NCBI RefSeq assembly: GCF_003432065.1
Contig: NZ_QWDE01000002.1
Coordinates: forward strand, 682,001-746,000
Source of the DNA: Mucilaginibacter terrenus
GTDB taxonomy: Bacteria > Bacteroidota > Bacteroidia > Sphingobacteriales > Sphingobacteriaceae
Reading direction: 5' to 3'
DNA length: 64,000 nucleotides
The translations under genes were made by a program, and so were the position numbers. Positions 18,179 through 27,555 of the stretch are shown here, piece after piece (position 1 is the stretch's first letter; each line of letters begins with the position of its first letter). The notes under the pieces were generated by a model that made no database searches, was not told where the DNA came from, and worked only from the letters and a program-made list of their open reading frames with translations.

Positions 18179-21067
18179 TTATAGCTCCATGAGAAACTCG
18201 CTAAGGTTCTTATCGTGCTCTAAATTGAGCTTTTTTCTCAGTCTGTAACGTCTTATCTCTACACCCCGCAAAGAAATGTTCAATAACGATGCCATTTCTT
18301 TACTACTCATATTCATGCGGAGGTAGGCACACAACTTAAGATCGTTAGGAACCAAATCTGGATGGTCGTGTTTCAGTTTCTTAAAAAAGTTCTCATGGGT
18401 TTCGTTAAAGCTGCTTTCAAAAACGTTCCAATCCCGTTCGTCATTCATCCCTTCATCAATTACCTTGTGAAGTTTTTTAAGCTGATCTTCCGGTAGCTTT
18501 TTACCGGTGCTGTCACGAAATTTGTTTATCTCATCACTGATCTTCTGAAGCAGTTCGTTCTTATACACAATATTCATAGCACTGTTTGCCAGCTCACGGC
18601 TCTTGCTGGCTAAGTCGGCTTGCAGTTGCTCGTTTTTCAGGGTAACAATGTGCTGCTGGTTGGCTATGGCTTCCCTTTGCAGGAACTCCTCTTTTTCGCG
18701 CTGTAGCTTCTCCTGTATTTGTCGTTGATGCTTATCCAGGTTAAGTAGGTAGTACTTCCTGATAAGGTAGCAGGTTAGTATAAACAGCAGTACATAAAAG
18801 GCTAATGCAATTTTACTGAAGTACCATGGCGGCAGTATCTCAAATGTAAGCTCGGTAGTTTCTGAAACGTTTTCATCGTTTATCTTCGCCCTTACCTTAA
18901 AATGGTAAATGCCGTGATTAAGGTTTGTAAATTCTTTTTGACTCTGGAGGCTCCAGTCTGACCATTGTCTTGAATAGCCTTCCAGGTAGTACTGGTACTG
19001 TATTTTTACTTGCCGGTAGTAAGGCAGAGCGTAAGCAATACGAATGTTGTTTTGATTATACGGGAGGTTAATTTCAGTATCCGTACTGCTGTGCATATCA
19101 TTTATTACGGTTACTTTATCGGTAATATTCTCAATTTTACGGATAAGTACCTGGGGCAGGATTATCTTACCGCCACGGCGCGCGTCAGCATCATTTACAA
19201 TCACAAAGCCATCATCTACACTTATCAGGTAAATGCGGTTATTTATCAGGCTGATGTTCTCGTAGTTCTGTACCATTTGCCCGTTCAGCATGCTGAACCT
19301 GTTGCTATCAATGGTAAGTTTCCCTGGAACAGACAAGTCCGCCAATGCCACGCGCCCATGGTTGATAAACCAATACTTTTTACCTATGGCTGATATTACC
19401 TTATTGCTGAATGCAAAGGTTTTTAGCCTTGAATTAAGCTGGTTGTAACGATAGAAACGATCTGTTATGTCATCATAAACATAAAAACCGGAGTCGGAGG
19501 AGAAAACCACCCTGTTATCAAGGTTAAAAACGCCCACATTGTAGCTGTCTGGCAGGCCGGATCGTTTATCGTAATATTTTTGAGATGCTACACGCTTCTT
19601 ATCAGCCGTTAACGTCACTTTGTAAATGCCTTTGTAGGCGTGGCTAACCCATATCTGTCCTTTGTTATCCTGTTCTACATAACGCGATGGTTCGCCAAAA
19701 CCTTCTATCTTGTGGTCGAAGATCCAGTTTCCGGCAACATCTTTACGGTAGATAATAAGCCCCGTATAACACCCTTGTATAAGTTGATCTGTGCTGATTT
19801 TCTTTATTGTCCAGCCGCCGCTAAGGGATGTTATTTTGGTTATAGTGCTGCCGTTTACCTGAAAGGTGCCATCGTTATGGCCGCAAAGTAGTTTACCATC
19901 TTGCAGGGAAAGATCCCACACCTGGCCCTGTGATCCTGGTATCAGCTTGAAATCGAACGATTGGAGGAGTTGATTGCCGCTACCCTTAAGCCAGTCGCTG
20001 TAGAATAAACCTTGGTTAGTTCCCAAATAAATTTTATCTCCGTAGATTATACTTGAGTATACCGTGCCGAAACGTCCTGTTTTATCGAAATAGAAGTATA
20101 ATGGCGAATTTACTTCAATGCGGTCTACGCCATTATCTAACCCGGCCCATAGGTTCTGCTCCGCATCGGTATAAAGGCTCAGTACAGTATTGTTTTGCAT
20201 ACCACTAGCCTTGTTAATATGTTGCACAACGTTGCCTGCGGTATCTATAATTACAATGCCGTTTAGTATCGTGCCAAAAGCAAAGTACTTATTGGGAATA
20301 ACCGCCCCATTATTAAGCTGAAAGTTCTTTAGAAACTCGGTAGCCTGGGTTTTCCAGGGTGTAATATTAATGCCATTGAAGATGAACAAGCCGTTATTTG
20401 CGGTGCCGATAAGATAACGCCCGTCAGCGAAAGGTAATACAGAGAGTACCCGGCTCCCTAAAATATTGCTGCCCGGGATCAGCTGTAGTTTAGTGCCTTT
20501 TAACTCAAAAAGACCAACGCCAACCCGTTCAACAAAATAACGCTGCCCTGTTTTAAACAGGAACAAAAAAGGGGTAGGTGCCTTTACAACCGTTATTTTA
20601 CCATTTGCATAAATATAAATAGCACCGAACGACTGAAAAATAACGTGATCCGTGTCGACATATATCTTCCATATTTCTTCTTTTACAGGCTGGTACTGTC
20701 GTGGGATAAGCTTTGTTAGCGAACGATATTTCAAAAAGCCGTTGCGGTTTTCCCAATAGCCAAATTCTCCAAACCCACCGGAGTAGATCTTCCCTTTTTT
20801 GTCGGCAGCTACAGACCGCACTATAAGGCCGTTGGGCATGCGGCTCAGTTGCCAATATTTCCCGTCAAAGGAGAGCAGGCCTTCGTCGTTGCCAAAGTAC
20901 ATTACGCCGCGCTCATCCTGCGTTACCGACCAGTTTTGATTGCCCGATTGGTACTGTGCCTTGGTATAATTTTGCACATAGGGTACACCGATGCTTTTGA
21001 TGTCAGCAGCAAAAGCAAAACACTTTACAAATAATAGAAACAGTAATAACAGAACTGGTTTACGCAT
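18179..21067 (-). CDS. Membrane-spanning propeller sensor with C-terminal LuxR-type HTH (PUL regulator)
   Basis: 962 residues. Signal peptide, then two-component-regulator propeller repeats over about 25-660, a Y_Y_Y (triple tyrosine) domain at about 690-745 (YQYYLEGYSRQWSDW), one membrane helix at about 748-772, a charged coiled coil with QREKEEFLQREAIANQ, and a C-terminal LuxR/GerE-like helix-turn-helix around 920 (SSKEMASLLNISLRGVE). There is no histidine kinase, ATPase or receiver domain, so it is a one-component relative of the hybrid two-component systems: ligand in the periplasm, DNA binding on the cytoplasmic side of the membrane. It lies immediately upstream of susC on the same strand and probably controls it. 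Confidence 0.88.
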   Translation of the reverse strand: MRKPVLLLLFLLFVKCFAFAADIKSIGVPYVQNYTKAQYQSGNQNWSVTQDERGVMYFGNDEGLLSFDGKYWQLSRMPNGLIVRSVAADKKGKIYSGGFGEFGYWENRNGFLKYRSLTKLIPRQYQPVKEEIWKIYVDTDHVIFQSFGAIYIYANGKITVVKAPTPFLFLFKTGQRYFVERVGVGLFELKGTKLQLIPGSNILGSRVLSVLPFADGRYLIGTANNGLFIFNGINITPWKTQATEFLKNFQLNNGAVIPNKYFAFGTILNGIVIIDTAGNVVQHINKASGMQNNTVLSLYTDAEQNLWAGLDNGVDRIEVNSPLYFYFDKTGRFGTVYSSIIYGDKIYLGTNQGLFYSDWLKGSGNQLLQSFDFKLIPGSQGQVWDLSLQDGKLLCGHNDGTFQVNGSTITKITSLSGGWTIKKISTDQLIQGCYTGLIIYRKDVAGNWIFDHKIEGFGEPSRYVEQDNKGQIWVSHAYKGIYKVTLTADKKRVASQKYYDKRSGLPDSYNVGVFNLDNRVVFSSDSGFYVYDDITDRFYRYNQLNSRLKTFAFSNKVISAIGKKYWFINHGRVALADLSVPGKLTIDSNRFSMLNGQMVQNYENISLINNRIYLISVDDGFVIVNDADARRGGKIILPQVLIRKIENITDKVTVINDMHSSTDTEINLPYNQNNIRIAYALPYYRQVKIQYQYYLEGYSRQWSDWSLQSQKEFTNLNHGIYHFKVRAKINDENVSETTELTFEILPPWYFSKIALAFYVLLFILTCYLIRKYYLLNLDKHQRQIQEKLQREKEEFLQREAIANQQHIVTLKNEQLQADLASKSRELANSAMNIVYKNELLQKISDEINKFRDSTGKKLPEDQLKKLHKVIDEGMNDERDWNVFESSFNETHENFFKKLKHDHPDLVPNDLKLCAYLRMNMSSKEMASLLNISLRGVEIRRYRLRKKLNLEHDKNLSEFLMEL

Positions 21068-21133
21068 GGATGATCTAAGTGCCTGGCAAACACTTTTGTA
21101 TACGAAAGTACGCTTTGGCAGGGGTTAAAAGAA

Positions 21134-21159
21134 ATAAGCCTACCCGCAGGTAGGCTTAT
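21134..21159 (-). terminator. Hairpin terminator after trhO
   Basis: Perfect 11-bp stem ATAAGCCTACC / GGTAGGCTTAT with a 4-nt loop, 8 nt past the trhO stop. T-rich tract is weak (TTTCTTTT). Confidence 0.65.
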
Positions 21160-21166
21160 CCATGTA

Positions 21167-22132
21167 TTATTCGGCAGTTGCCGACTGTTTTGAGGCTTTT
21201 TTAGCGGTGTTAACAGGCTGGGGCACTTTAACGTAATATCCCGTTCCGTCATAAACGCGTTTACGTGGGTGCTCCTTGCACTCAGCACTGCAGCAACCAT
21301 CCATAGCAGTACCGCATTCATCGCATTGGGTAAAGTGCTCGTTGCACTCGGGGTTTGCACAGTTAATCATTTTAGGCGTCACTTTGCCGCAATTACGGCA
21401 GGTAGATATCACTACCGGATTTACGCTATTCACATCAACCGAAAGGCGATTGTCAAAAACGTAACACTTGCCCTCAAAATCCTGCCCGCCTGCTTCTTTA
21501 CCGTACTTAATTATACCGCCATGCAACTGGTAAACATCTTTAAAACCTTCATGCAACAGCAGAGCAGAAGCCTTTTCGCATTTGATCCCGCCGGTACAAT
21601 AGGTGAGTATCTTCTTGTCCTTGTACTTCGAAAGTTCATTGATCATCGCCGGGAAGTCGCGGAAATTCTCGATATCCAGCGTAACCGCGTTCTTGAACTT
21701 ACCAAGGCTATGCTCGTAATTAGAGCGTACGTCAAGCACTACAACATCTTCACGGTCCTTCATTTCCAAAAACTCTTTCGGATCGAGGTGTTTACCTGTT
21801 TGTTTTTGTGGATTGATGATGTTAGGATCACGCAAGCCGGAATGCACGATCTCTGATTTATAGCGGCAGTGCATCTTTACAAATGATGGCTCATCTACTT
21901 CATCAACTTTAAAGTCGATGTCGGCAAAGCGGGCATCGGCATGTAAAGTGTTCATGTAGGTCTCGCATGCTTCAGGCGTGCCGGATACGGTGCCGTTTAG
22001 GCCTTCATCTGCCACTATAATGCGGCCGGTTAAGCCTAAGCTTCTACAAAATTTTAAGTGATCGGCAGCAAATTGCTCGCCGTTTTCTATTGTTGAATAA
22101 CAATAGTACAGTAGTGTGTTGTATTTTGCCAT
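21167..22132 (-). CDS. trhO: tRNA uridine(34) hydroxylase (rhodanese family)
   Basis: TrhO (formerly YceA) makes 5-hydroxyuridine at the tRNA wobble position using O2. The 321-residue product has the N-terminal acylphosphatase-like domain with GRIIVADEGLNGTVSG, the rhodanese domain (about 120-220) with VVLDVRSNYEHSLGKF and the active Cys in TYCTGGIKCEKAS, and the C-terminal Cys-rich region (CRNCGK, CANPECNEHF, CDECG) that may bind zinc. A Lys/Ala/Thr-rich tail ends the protein. It is monocistronic, with its own -7 box and terminator. Confidence 0.92.
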   Translation of the reverse strand: MAKYNTLLYYCYSTIENGEQFAADHLKFCRSLGLTGRIIVADEGLNGTVSGTPEACETYMNTLHADARFADIDFKVDEVDEPSFVKMHCRYKSEIVHSGLRDPNIINPQKQTGKHLDPKEFLEMKDREDVVVLDVRSNYEHSLGKFKNAVTLDIENFRDFPAMINELSKYKDKKILTYCTGGIKCEKASALLLHEGFKDVYQLHGGIIKYGKEAGGQDFEGKCYVFDNRLSVDVNSVNPVVISTCRNCGKVTPKMINCANPECNEHFTQCDECGTAMDGCCSAECKEHPRKRVYDGTGYYVKVPQPVNTAKKASKQSATAE

Positions 22133-22171
22133 AACTCATTGATGCCGCTGCAAACGGCGTTAAATGAGGCG

Positions 22172-22179
22172 CAAAGATA
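22172..22179 (-). promoter_or_regulatory. Putative -7 promoter box for trhO
   Basis: Minus strand reads TATCTTTG (TAnnTTTG), 39 nt upstream of the trhO ATG. No clear -33 element. Confidence 0.35.
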
Positions 22180-22273
22180 AGTATTTGAGCTGAGAGGTAA
22201 AAGTATAAAGCAGAAAGCTAAATTTTCCTAACCTCCTGCTTTTAGCTTTGGCCTTTCAGCTTTTATCTTTCCG

Positions 22274-24751
22274 CTATCTTATACCGTAAAATATTCTTAT
22301 GCCCTGTATGTATTTGTTATTGCCTGTGTAAGATATACCATAATCCACACGGAAGATCAGGCGTTGCAAGCCTACGTAAAACTCGCGGTAATTAGGATTG
22401 CCTCTGGTGGTCAGGAAGTTTGCACCGATAAGCTCTTCAAGTTTAAGCTTACGCATGAACGGTATTTTATTGAGTATGGAACCGGCAAAGTTGTGCTGAT
22501 AATGAGCCTCGAAGAACGCGCCGTAGGTGCTATAAGTATAGAATGGCAAAAAGTGAAAGCTACCTATGTACAATGGATCGAACGTGGTGCCCTGGTTCCC
22601 CAAATAGTGATAGTAATCCATAAAATAGAGCTTATGGTTATTGATGAAATCGCCACCTGTAAGTTTAAAAGACGAATAACCTGATAATCCTATCCTGATA
22701 TTTGATTGTGATATATCTGCCGAGACGAAGTCGTAGTCCACGTCAGAGCCAAATACTTTATTGATCCCTTTACGGTAGTTTAAGGTAAGTGTAGGGTATT
22801 TGGACGGGAGGTTGAACTTACCGGTTGGCCGGGTAATATACTGTTGATCAAAAGTGAAAGCAACCGAGGTGTTCAACGAAAGTGCCTGGTGGGTAGGGAA
22901 CAGGAACGATTGGTCATCCGCAGGGGTACCTGCAGGAGCCAAAGGATTATTAGAGGTAAATTCTTTATTCTTTACATCCCTTATTTTACTGAACGATGTA
23001 TTGTACAACTGCCGGCGACCAGAATAACTTAAACTGCCGCTCCACATAACACCATTAGCCAACTCGCGCTGGTAGCCAAAACCTCCATATTGTGAACGGT
23101 AGTACTTCACATAGTTGTTTTCGTAAAGCAGTGTACTAAGCGTGTTGAAGTATAAGGATCGTGTACCTACGTTGTTAAGATCGAGCACGTCGCTGCCAAA
23201 GTTTACCCAGAACTTTGAGTTGTGAAACGGATCATTAAGGTACTCACCGAGCATGTTAGCGCTGAAGAGCTTATTTGAGAATCCATAGCGAAGAGCAGGC
23301 GTAATTTTCCATGAATGAAAGTCATCTACCTTGTGCGTGTAAGTTACCTTGGCATTTATACCAAAACCTTCAACCGTATTATAATAAAACGTTTGCAGGA
23401 AAGGGAAGATGTATAAAGAGTCCCGCTCATCGCGGCTGCTGGCATCATAGCCAAAGATGAGGTAACTGAAGTAGTTAATGTTGTTCTTCTTATGCTGATT
23501 AACTTCTTTCCAAACATCGGTTTTGTGGAAGGCTTCAGCGCTGTCTTTCTTAACGTAATCCCTTGCTTCGGACTTGGTTAATGGAAGCGGGCGGGTAGCT
23601 GCCCAGTAATTGGATGTTTTAATGTTGGCAGCAGTATCAACCCTAAGTACCTCTCCGTTGAAGTATTTATCGGGAAAGGTCTGGTCGATGCGGTAATTGT
23701 TGTAAATACCCAGGTAGTAACCACCAAACTCAAAGCCAAGTACATTTCCGTTGTAACTGTATTGTATAGCTGATGGCAGCCAAACACTGTCACGAATAGG
23801 TATATATTGCTGACTAATGTTAAGCGTATCTATCAGGTTAAGGTTATCATTCTTTTTGGTCAGCATCAGGTCTGCGCTGTAAATACGCCAGTCGCCGTCT
23901 ACTATGTAAATATTACCCTTAAAGGTAGGGGAGTGCTTGTGGTTGGGCAGTAATTGTATTTTATGTATGGTACGCCCGTTGGTTACCGTTGTACCCACCA
24001 GCTTGTAGTTGTAGTGGCTTAAAGCGTTTGATGCCACTGGTGAAACAAAGCCGTGAGAGCTTAACCCATTAATAGCAAATACATCATTATAGATGTTCAA
24101 TTGCAGATCCGAAGCTTTATTATAGCTGAACGGTGGACTCGCGCCAACCGTTTTGGAGGCTATTGTTATCTCTTTAAATTTAGATGGCTGCTCAAAGTTG
24201 AACTCCGACAATGATTCTGATTGGTAAAGAATGCCGCGACCAACAGAGTCAAGTTCTAGCTGGCGGCTTACCGTTTCGCCCATGAGCCCTTTAGGTGCGC
24301 TAATGAGGCGCTGTACGCCTTTAATGTATACAGTAGCCTTATAGCTTTTAAATTCCTGCATGTGCTGCTTACGTGCGGCTATCACCTTACGCATTATATC
24401 CATGCCAGGGTCGGTCTTTTCGTTGTATGCTGTGCTGTCTTTTAGGGTAAATATTTCTTCCTCCAGTTGGATGTCGAGTCGCTCGTCATGATCGCCTATG
24501 GTTACATCGTAAGCCTTCTCGCGGTAGCCAACCATTCTGTATACAACTTTATAGCTTCCCGGTGCAAGGCGGAACTGGTAGTTGCCATCCTCGTTGGCTG
24601 TGGTACCATAAGTAGAGTTGCGTATGTAAACGGAAGTAAAGGGTATCAGCTCGTTTTTTGGCCCGGTAATATGGCCGGAAAGCAAGTGTTGCTGGGCCGA
24701 AACCGCGGAAGCGGTAAGCGTAAGAAATAGTATAAGGAGGTATCTTTTCAT
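22274..24751 (-). CDS. DUF5686 / carboxypeptidase-regulatory-like outer-membrane protein
   Basis: About 825 residues from the ATG at 24751 (MKRYLLILFLTLTAS, a clean signal peptide); an in-frame ATG at 24796 would add 15 hydrophilic residues in front and is less likely. After the signal comes a CarboxypepD_reg-like beta-sandwich (HLLSGHITGPKNELIPFTSV to about residue 100), then the long DUF5686 region with predicted beta strands and an aromatic-rich C-terminal part (YGISYTGNNKY, GIRIFYGIR) typical of an outer-membrane barrel. The function of the family is not known. It is divergent from kbl. Downstream (22200-22260) is an imperfect AGCTTT-rich inverted repeat. Confidence 0.82.
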   Translation of the reverse strand: MKRYLLILFLTLTASAVSAQQHLLSGHITGPKNELIPFTSVYIRNSTYGTTANEDGNYQFRLAPGSYKVVYRMVGYREKAYDVTIGDHDERLDIQLEEEIFTLKDSTAYNEKTDPGMDIMRKVIAARKQHMQEFKSYKATVYIKGVQRLISAPKGLMGETVSRQLELDSVGRGILYQSESLSEFNFEQPSKFKEITIASKTVGASPPFSYNKASDLQLNIYNDVFAINGLSSHGFVSPVASNALSHYNYKLVGTTVTNGRTIHKIQLLPNHKHSPTFKGNIYIVDGDWRIYSADLMLTKKNDNLNLIDTLNISQQYIPIRDSVWLPSAIQYSYNGNVLGFEFGGYYLGIYNNYRIDQTFPDKYFNGEVLRVDTAANIKTSNYWAATRPLPLTKSEARDYVKKDSAEAFHKTDVWKEVNQHKKNNINYFSYLIFGYDASSRDERDSLYIFPFLQTFYYNTVEGFGINAKVTYTHKVDDFHSWKITPALRYGFSNKLFSANMLGEYLNDPFHNSKFWVNFGSDVLDLNNVGTRSLYFNTLSTLLYENNYVKYYRSQYGGFGYQRELANGVMWSGSLSYSGRRQLYNTSFSKIRDVKNKEFTSNNPLAPAGTPADDQSFLFPTHQALSLNTSVAFTFDQQYITRPTGKFNLPSKYPTLTLNYRKGINKVFGSDVDYDFVSADISQSNIRIGLSGYSSFKLTGGDFINNHKLYFMDYYHYLGNQGTTFDPLYIGSFHFLPFYTYSTYGAFFEAHYQHNFAGSILNKIPFMRKLKLEELIGANFLTTRGNPNYREFYVGLQRLIFRVDYGISYTGNNKYIQGIRIFYGIR

Positions 24752-24823
24752 ATAGCTGTTAACTAAATACATTTTATGCCTAAAAGGTTTGTTCATGCAG
24801 CAATATATTTAAAGTTGAACGGT

Positions 24824-24856
24824 TTTGCGTGCATTTGCCTGTAATGCTTAATTTTG
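24824..24856 (+). promoter_or_regulatory. Promoter of kbl
   Basis: TTTG at 24824-24827, a 21-nt spacer, and TAATTTTG at 24849-24856. Both match the Bacteroidota -33/-7 consensus with proper spacing; the ATG is 19 nt further on. Confidence 0.6.
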
Positions 24857-24875
24857 CAGGCTAACATCTGTTATT

Positions 24876-26066
24876 ATGTACAAAACCTTACAGCCTGTGT
24901 TGCAGCAGGAACTCGCATCGATAGAAGAAGCCGGATTATATAAACGTGAACGCATTATTACCTCACCGCAAGGTGCTGATATTACCGTGCAGGGCGGCCA
25001 GGAAGTGATTAACTTTTGCGCTAATAACTACCTGGGCCTGTCTGGTAACCCTAAGGTGATAGAAGCCGCCAAAGCTGTAATGGATACCCATGGTTACGGG
25101 CTTTCGTCAGTGCGTTTCATTTGCGGTACACAGGACATACATAAACAGCTGGAGCAAAAGATCTCGGAGTTCCTGGGTACTGAAGACACCATCCTGTACG
25201 CTGCTGCCTTTGACGCGAACGGTGGTGTGTTTGAACCGTTGTTTAATGAACAGGACGCGATTATTTCTGACGAGTTGAACCATGCGTCGATAATAGACGG
25301 AGTTCGCCTATGCAAAGCGCAACGCCAGCGTTACAAGCACGATGATATGGCCGACCTGGAAGAGAAACTTAAAGCTACGCAGGAGCTTCGTCACCGTATT
25401 ATAGTTACGGACGGTGCTTTCAGTATGGATGGTACAATTGCTCAGCTGGACAAAATATGCCAGCTTGCAGAGCAATACAACGCGTTGGTAATGATTGATG
25501 AGAGCCATTGCAGCGGATTTATGGGTAAAACCGGCCGCGGCACGCACGAGCATCATAACGTAATGGGCCAGATAGATATAATTACCGGCACACTGGGTAA
25601 AGCTCTTGGTGGTGCGTCTGGTGGTTTTACATCAGGCCGTAAAGAGATCATTGATATGCTGCGCCAGCGCTCTCGTCCGTACCTGTTCAGCAACACACTG
25701 GCACCGGCTATTACAGGCGCATCTATAGCCGTGCTGGACATGTTAAGCGAAACTACTGATCTGCGCGACAAGCTTGAGCGTAACACTAAATATTTCCGCG
25801 AGAAAATGACCGCTGCAGGGTTTGACATTAAGCCGGGCGTTCACCCCATTGTGCCCGTGATGCTGTATGATGCTAAGCTGGCGCAGGAGTTTGCCGCTAA
25901 AATGCTGGAAGAGGGTATTTACGTGATAGGGTTTTACTACCCGGTAGTGCCGCAGGGCAAGGCCCGTATACGTGTGCAAATATCAGCCGCGCATGACACC
26001 CATCACTTAGATAAAGCTATTGCCGCTTTCACCAAGGTGGGCACAGCACTGGGCGTGTTAAAATAA
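24876..26066 (+). CDS. kbl: Glycine C-acetyltransferase (2-amino-3-ketobutyrate CoA ligase)
   Basis: PLP-dependent enzyme of the alpha-oxoamine synthase family that splits 2-amino-3-ketobutyrate with CoA into glycine and acetyl-CoA, the second step of threonine degradation. The 396 residues align along the full length with E. coli Kbl as I recall it: [71 protein letters not shown] and the PLP-lysine region [46 protein letters not shown]. No threonine dehydrogenase gene is adjacent. It has its own promoter and is followed by pheS with its own -7 box. Confidence 0.95.
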   Translation: MYKTLQPVLQQELASIEEAGLYKRERIITSPQGADITVQGGQEVINFCANNYLGLSGNPKVIEAAKAVMDTHGYGLSSVRFICGTQDIHKQLEQKISEFLGTEDTILYAAAFDANGGVFEPLFNEQDAIISDELNHASIIDGVRLCKAQRQRYKHDDMADLEEKLKATQELRHRIIVTDGAFSMDGTIAQLDKICQLAEQYNALVMIDESHCSGFMGKTGRGTHEHHNVMGQIDIITGTLGKALGGASGGFTSGRKEIIDMLRQRSRPYLFSNTLAPAITGASIAVLDMLSETTDLRDKLERNTKYFREKMTAAGFDIKPGVHPIVPVMLYDAKLAQEFAAKMLEEGIYVIGFYYPVVPQGKARIRVQISAAHDTHHLDKAIAAFTKVGTALGVLK

Positions 26067-26072
26067 TAGCCT

Positions 26073-26080
26073 TATATTTG
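26073..26080 (+). promoter_or_regulatory. Putative -7 promoter box for pheS
   Basis: TATATTTG (TAnnTTTG) between the kbl stop and the pheS ATG, 27 nt upstream of it. No clear -33. Confidence 0.4.
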
Positions 26081-26107
26081 TAGTTCAGTTTTTTACAAGC
26101 AAGATAA

Positions 26108-27142
26108 ATGCAGGAGCAGATAGATAAATATACCAGCGAGATAAAAGCCTTTACCGCTGCAAAAGCAGAGGAGCTGGAAGCTTTTCGTATTAAGTACTTG
26201 GGTACAAAGGGGATCATAAAAGACCTTTTTGACCAGTTTAAAACCGTTGGCCCCGAAGAGAAACGCACCTTCGGTAAAGTGCTTAACCAGTTCAAACAAC
26301 TCGCTGAAGAAAAGTACAACGAATTTAAAGAAAGCCTGGATTCTGGTGTTAAAAGCCATGATTCTTCACAAGACCTTACCCTACCGGGAGACGGTTTTGA
26401 AGTAGGCTCGCGCCATCCGCTATCATTGGTACGTAACGAGATCATCGATATTTTCAAACGCCTGGGTTTCGTAGTAGCAGAAGGGCCTGAGATTGAAGAC
26501 GACTGGCATAACTTCTCGGCTTTGAACTTCCCGGAGGAACACCCTGCACGCGATATGCAGGACACTTTCTTCGTGCGTAAAGGAGAGGGGAACGACGATA
26601 TTGCCCTGCGTACCCATACCTCATCCGTACAGGTTAGGATGATGGAGAGCGGCAAACCACCGTTCCGCGCTATAATGCCCGGCCGCGTTTACCGTAATGA
26701 AGCAATATCTGCACGTGCACATTGCTTCTTCCACCAGGTAGAAGGTTTATATGTGGATGAGAACGTTTCTTTTTCTGACCTGAAGCAGACGTTATACCAC
26801 TTTGTGCAGGAGCTTTACGGTGAAGGAACCAAGGTTCGTTTCCGCCCGTCTTATTTCCCGTTCACCGAACCATCTGCCGAAATGGATATTTCCTGCACCA
26901 TATGTAAAGGTTCTGGTTGTAATATGTGCAAATACAGCGGCTGGGTAGAGATACTAGGCTGTGGTATGGTTGATCCTAACGTATTGGAAAATTGCGGTAT
27001 CGATAGTAAAAAGTACACCGGCTTTGCCTTCGGAATGGGTATAGAACGTATTACCAATTTGAAGTATGTTATCCGCGACCTTCGGTTATTTTCTGAAAAC
27101 GATGTGAGGTTCCTGAAACAGTTCCAGACAGAGATCATATGA
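26108..27142 (+). CDS. pheS: Phenylalanyl-tRNA synthetase alpha subunit
   Basis: Catalytic alpha subunit of the alpha2beta2 enzyme. 344 residues with an N-terminal coiled-coil arm (about 1-85), then class II motifs: HPLSLVRNEIIDIFKRLGF, FPEEHPARDMQDTFFV, motif 2 in PGRVYRNEAISARAHCFFHQ, and motif 3 GFAFGMGIERITNLKY. A Cys-rich stretch (CTICKGSGCNMCKYSGW) precedes motif 3, as in many bacterial PheS. pheT is not adjacent. The stop overlaps the next start as ATGA. Confidence 0.95.
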   Translation: MQEQIDKYTSEIKAFTAAKAEELEAFRIKYLGTKGIIKDLFDQFKTVGPEEKRTFGKVLNQFKQLAEEKYNEFKESLDSGVKSHDSSQDLTLPGDGFEVGSRHPLSLVRNEIIDIFKRLGFVVAEGPEIEDDWHNFSALNFPEEHPARDMQDTFFVRKGEGNDDIALRTHTSSVQVRMMESGKPPFRAIMPGRVYRNEAISARAHCFFHQVEGLYVDENVSFSDLKQTLYHFVQELYGEGTKVRFRPSYFPFTEPSAEMDISCTICKGSGCNMCKYSGWVEILGCGMVDPNVLENCGIDSKKYTGFAFGMGIERITNLKYVIRDLRLFSENDVRFLKQFQTEII

Positions 27143-27552
27143 GGAAAGCAGTTTTTGTTGTAATTACTGCTATAATCTTCTTTTCCTGTGGCAAAGCGGA
27201 AAACGCAGTGCCCAGTGTGCCGGTTAACTTCCGCGCCTCAAAAACAGACCCACGTTTGGCTGCGCTTAACAGCCCGGGCGGGTCTGTAGCTATATCAGGT
27301 TATGGCGTTGCAGGCATTTTAATTTACAGGCGAGCTGATGGTATCTATGTTGCTTACGACCGTTGCAGCAGCTATCAGCCAGAAAAATTATGCGCCGTTT
27401 CGCCCGATGAAAGCGGGTTTACCGCTACCGATCCATGCAGCGGGGCTAAGTTCTCCCTGTCAGACGGCAGCCCTGTAAAAGCCCCTGCTACCAGGTCTTT
27501 ACGTGTTTATAGCGTAAATGTGAGTAATTTTGAGATATTTGTATCTAACTGA
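27139..27552 (+). CDS. Rieske-fold-like lipoprotein lacking histidine ligands
   Basis: 137 residues, lipoprotein signal (IIFFSC, Cys17). The C-terminal part resembles a small Rieske domain: GIYVAYDRCSSYQPEKLC, then DPCSGAKFSLSDGSPVKAP and ATRSLRVYSV. A true Rieske cluster needs two Cys-x-His pairs; here the Cys positions remain (DRC, KLC, DPC) but the partner His residues are absent, so binding of a Rieske 2Fe-2S cluster looks unlikely. Start overlaps the pheS stop by 4 nt, and TetR follows after 3 nt, so the three are probably one transcript. Function unknown. Confidence 0.72.
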   Translation: MRKAVFVVITAIIFFSCGKAENAVPSVPVNFRASKTDPRLAALNSPGGSVAISGYGVAGILIYRRADGIYVAYDRCSSYQPEKLCAVSPDESGFTATDPCSGAKFSLSDGSPVKAPATRSLRVYSVNVSNFEIFVSN

Positions 27553-27555
27553 TAC

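Noticed and set aside
18179..21067. Hybrid two-component system (HTCS)
   Set aside because: No HisKA, HATPase or receiver motifs; coiled coil leads directly to a LuxR-type HTH.
24876..26066. Cysteate fatty acyltransferase linking to ComA in sulfonolipid synthesis
   Set aside because: The protein matches glycine C-acetyltransferase (Kbl) along its whole length, including Kbl-specific blocks, and is 17 kb from comA.
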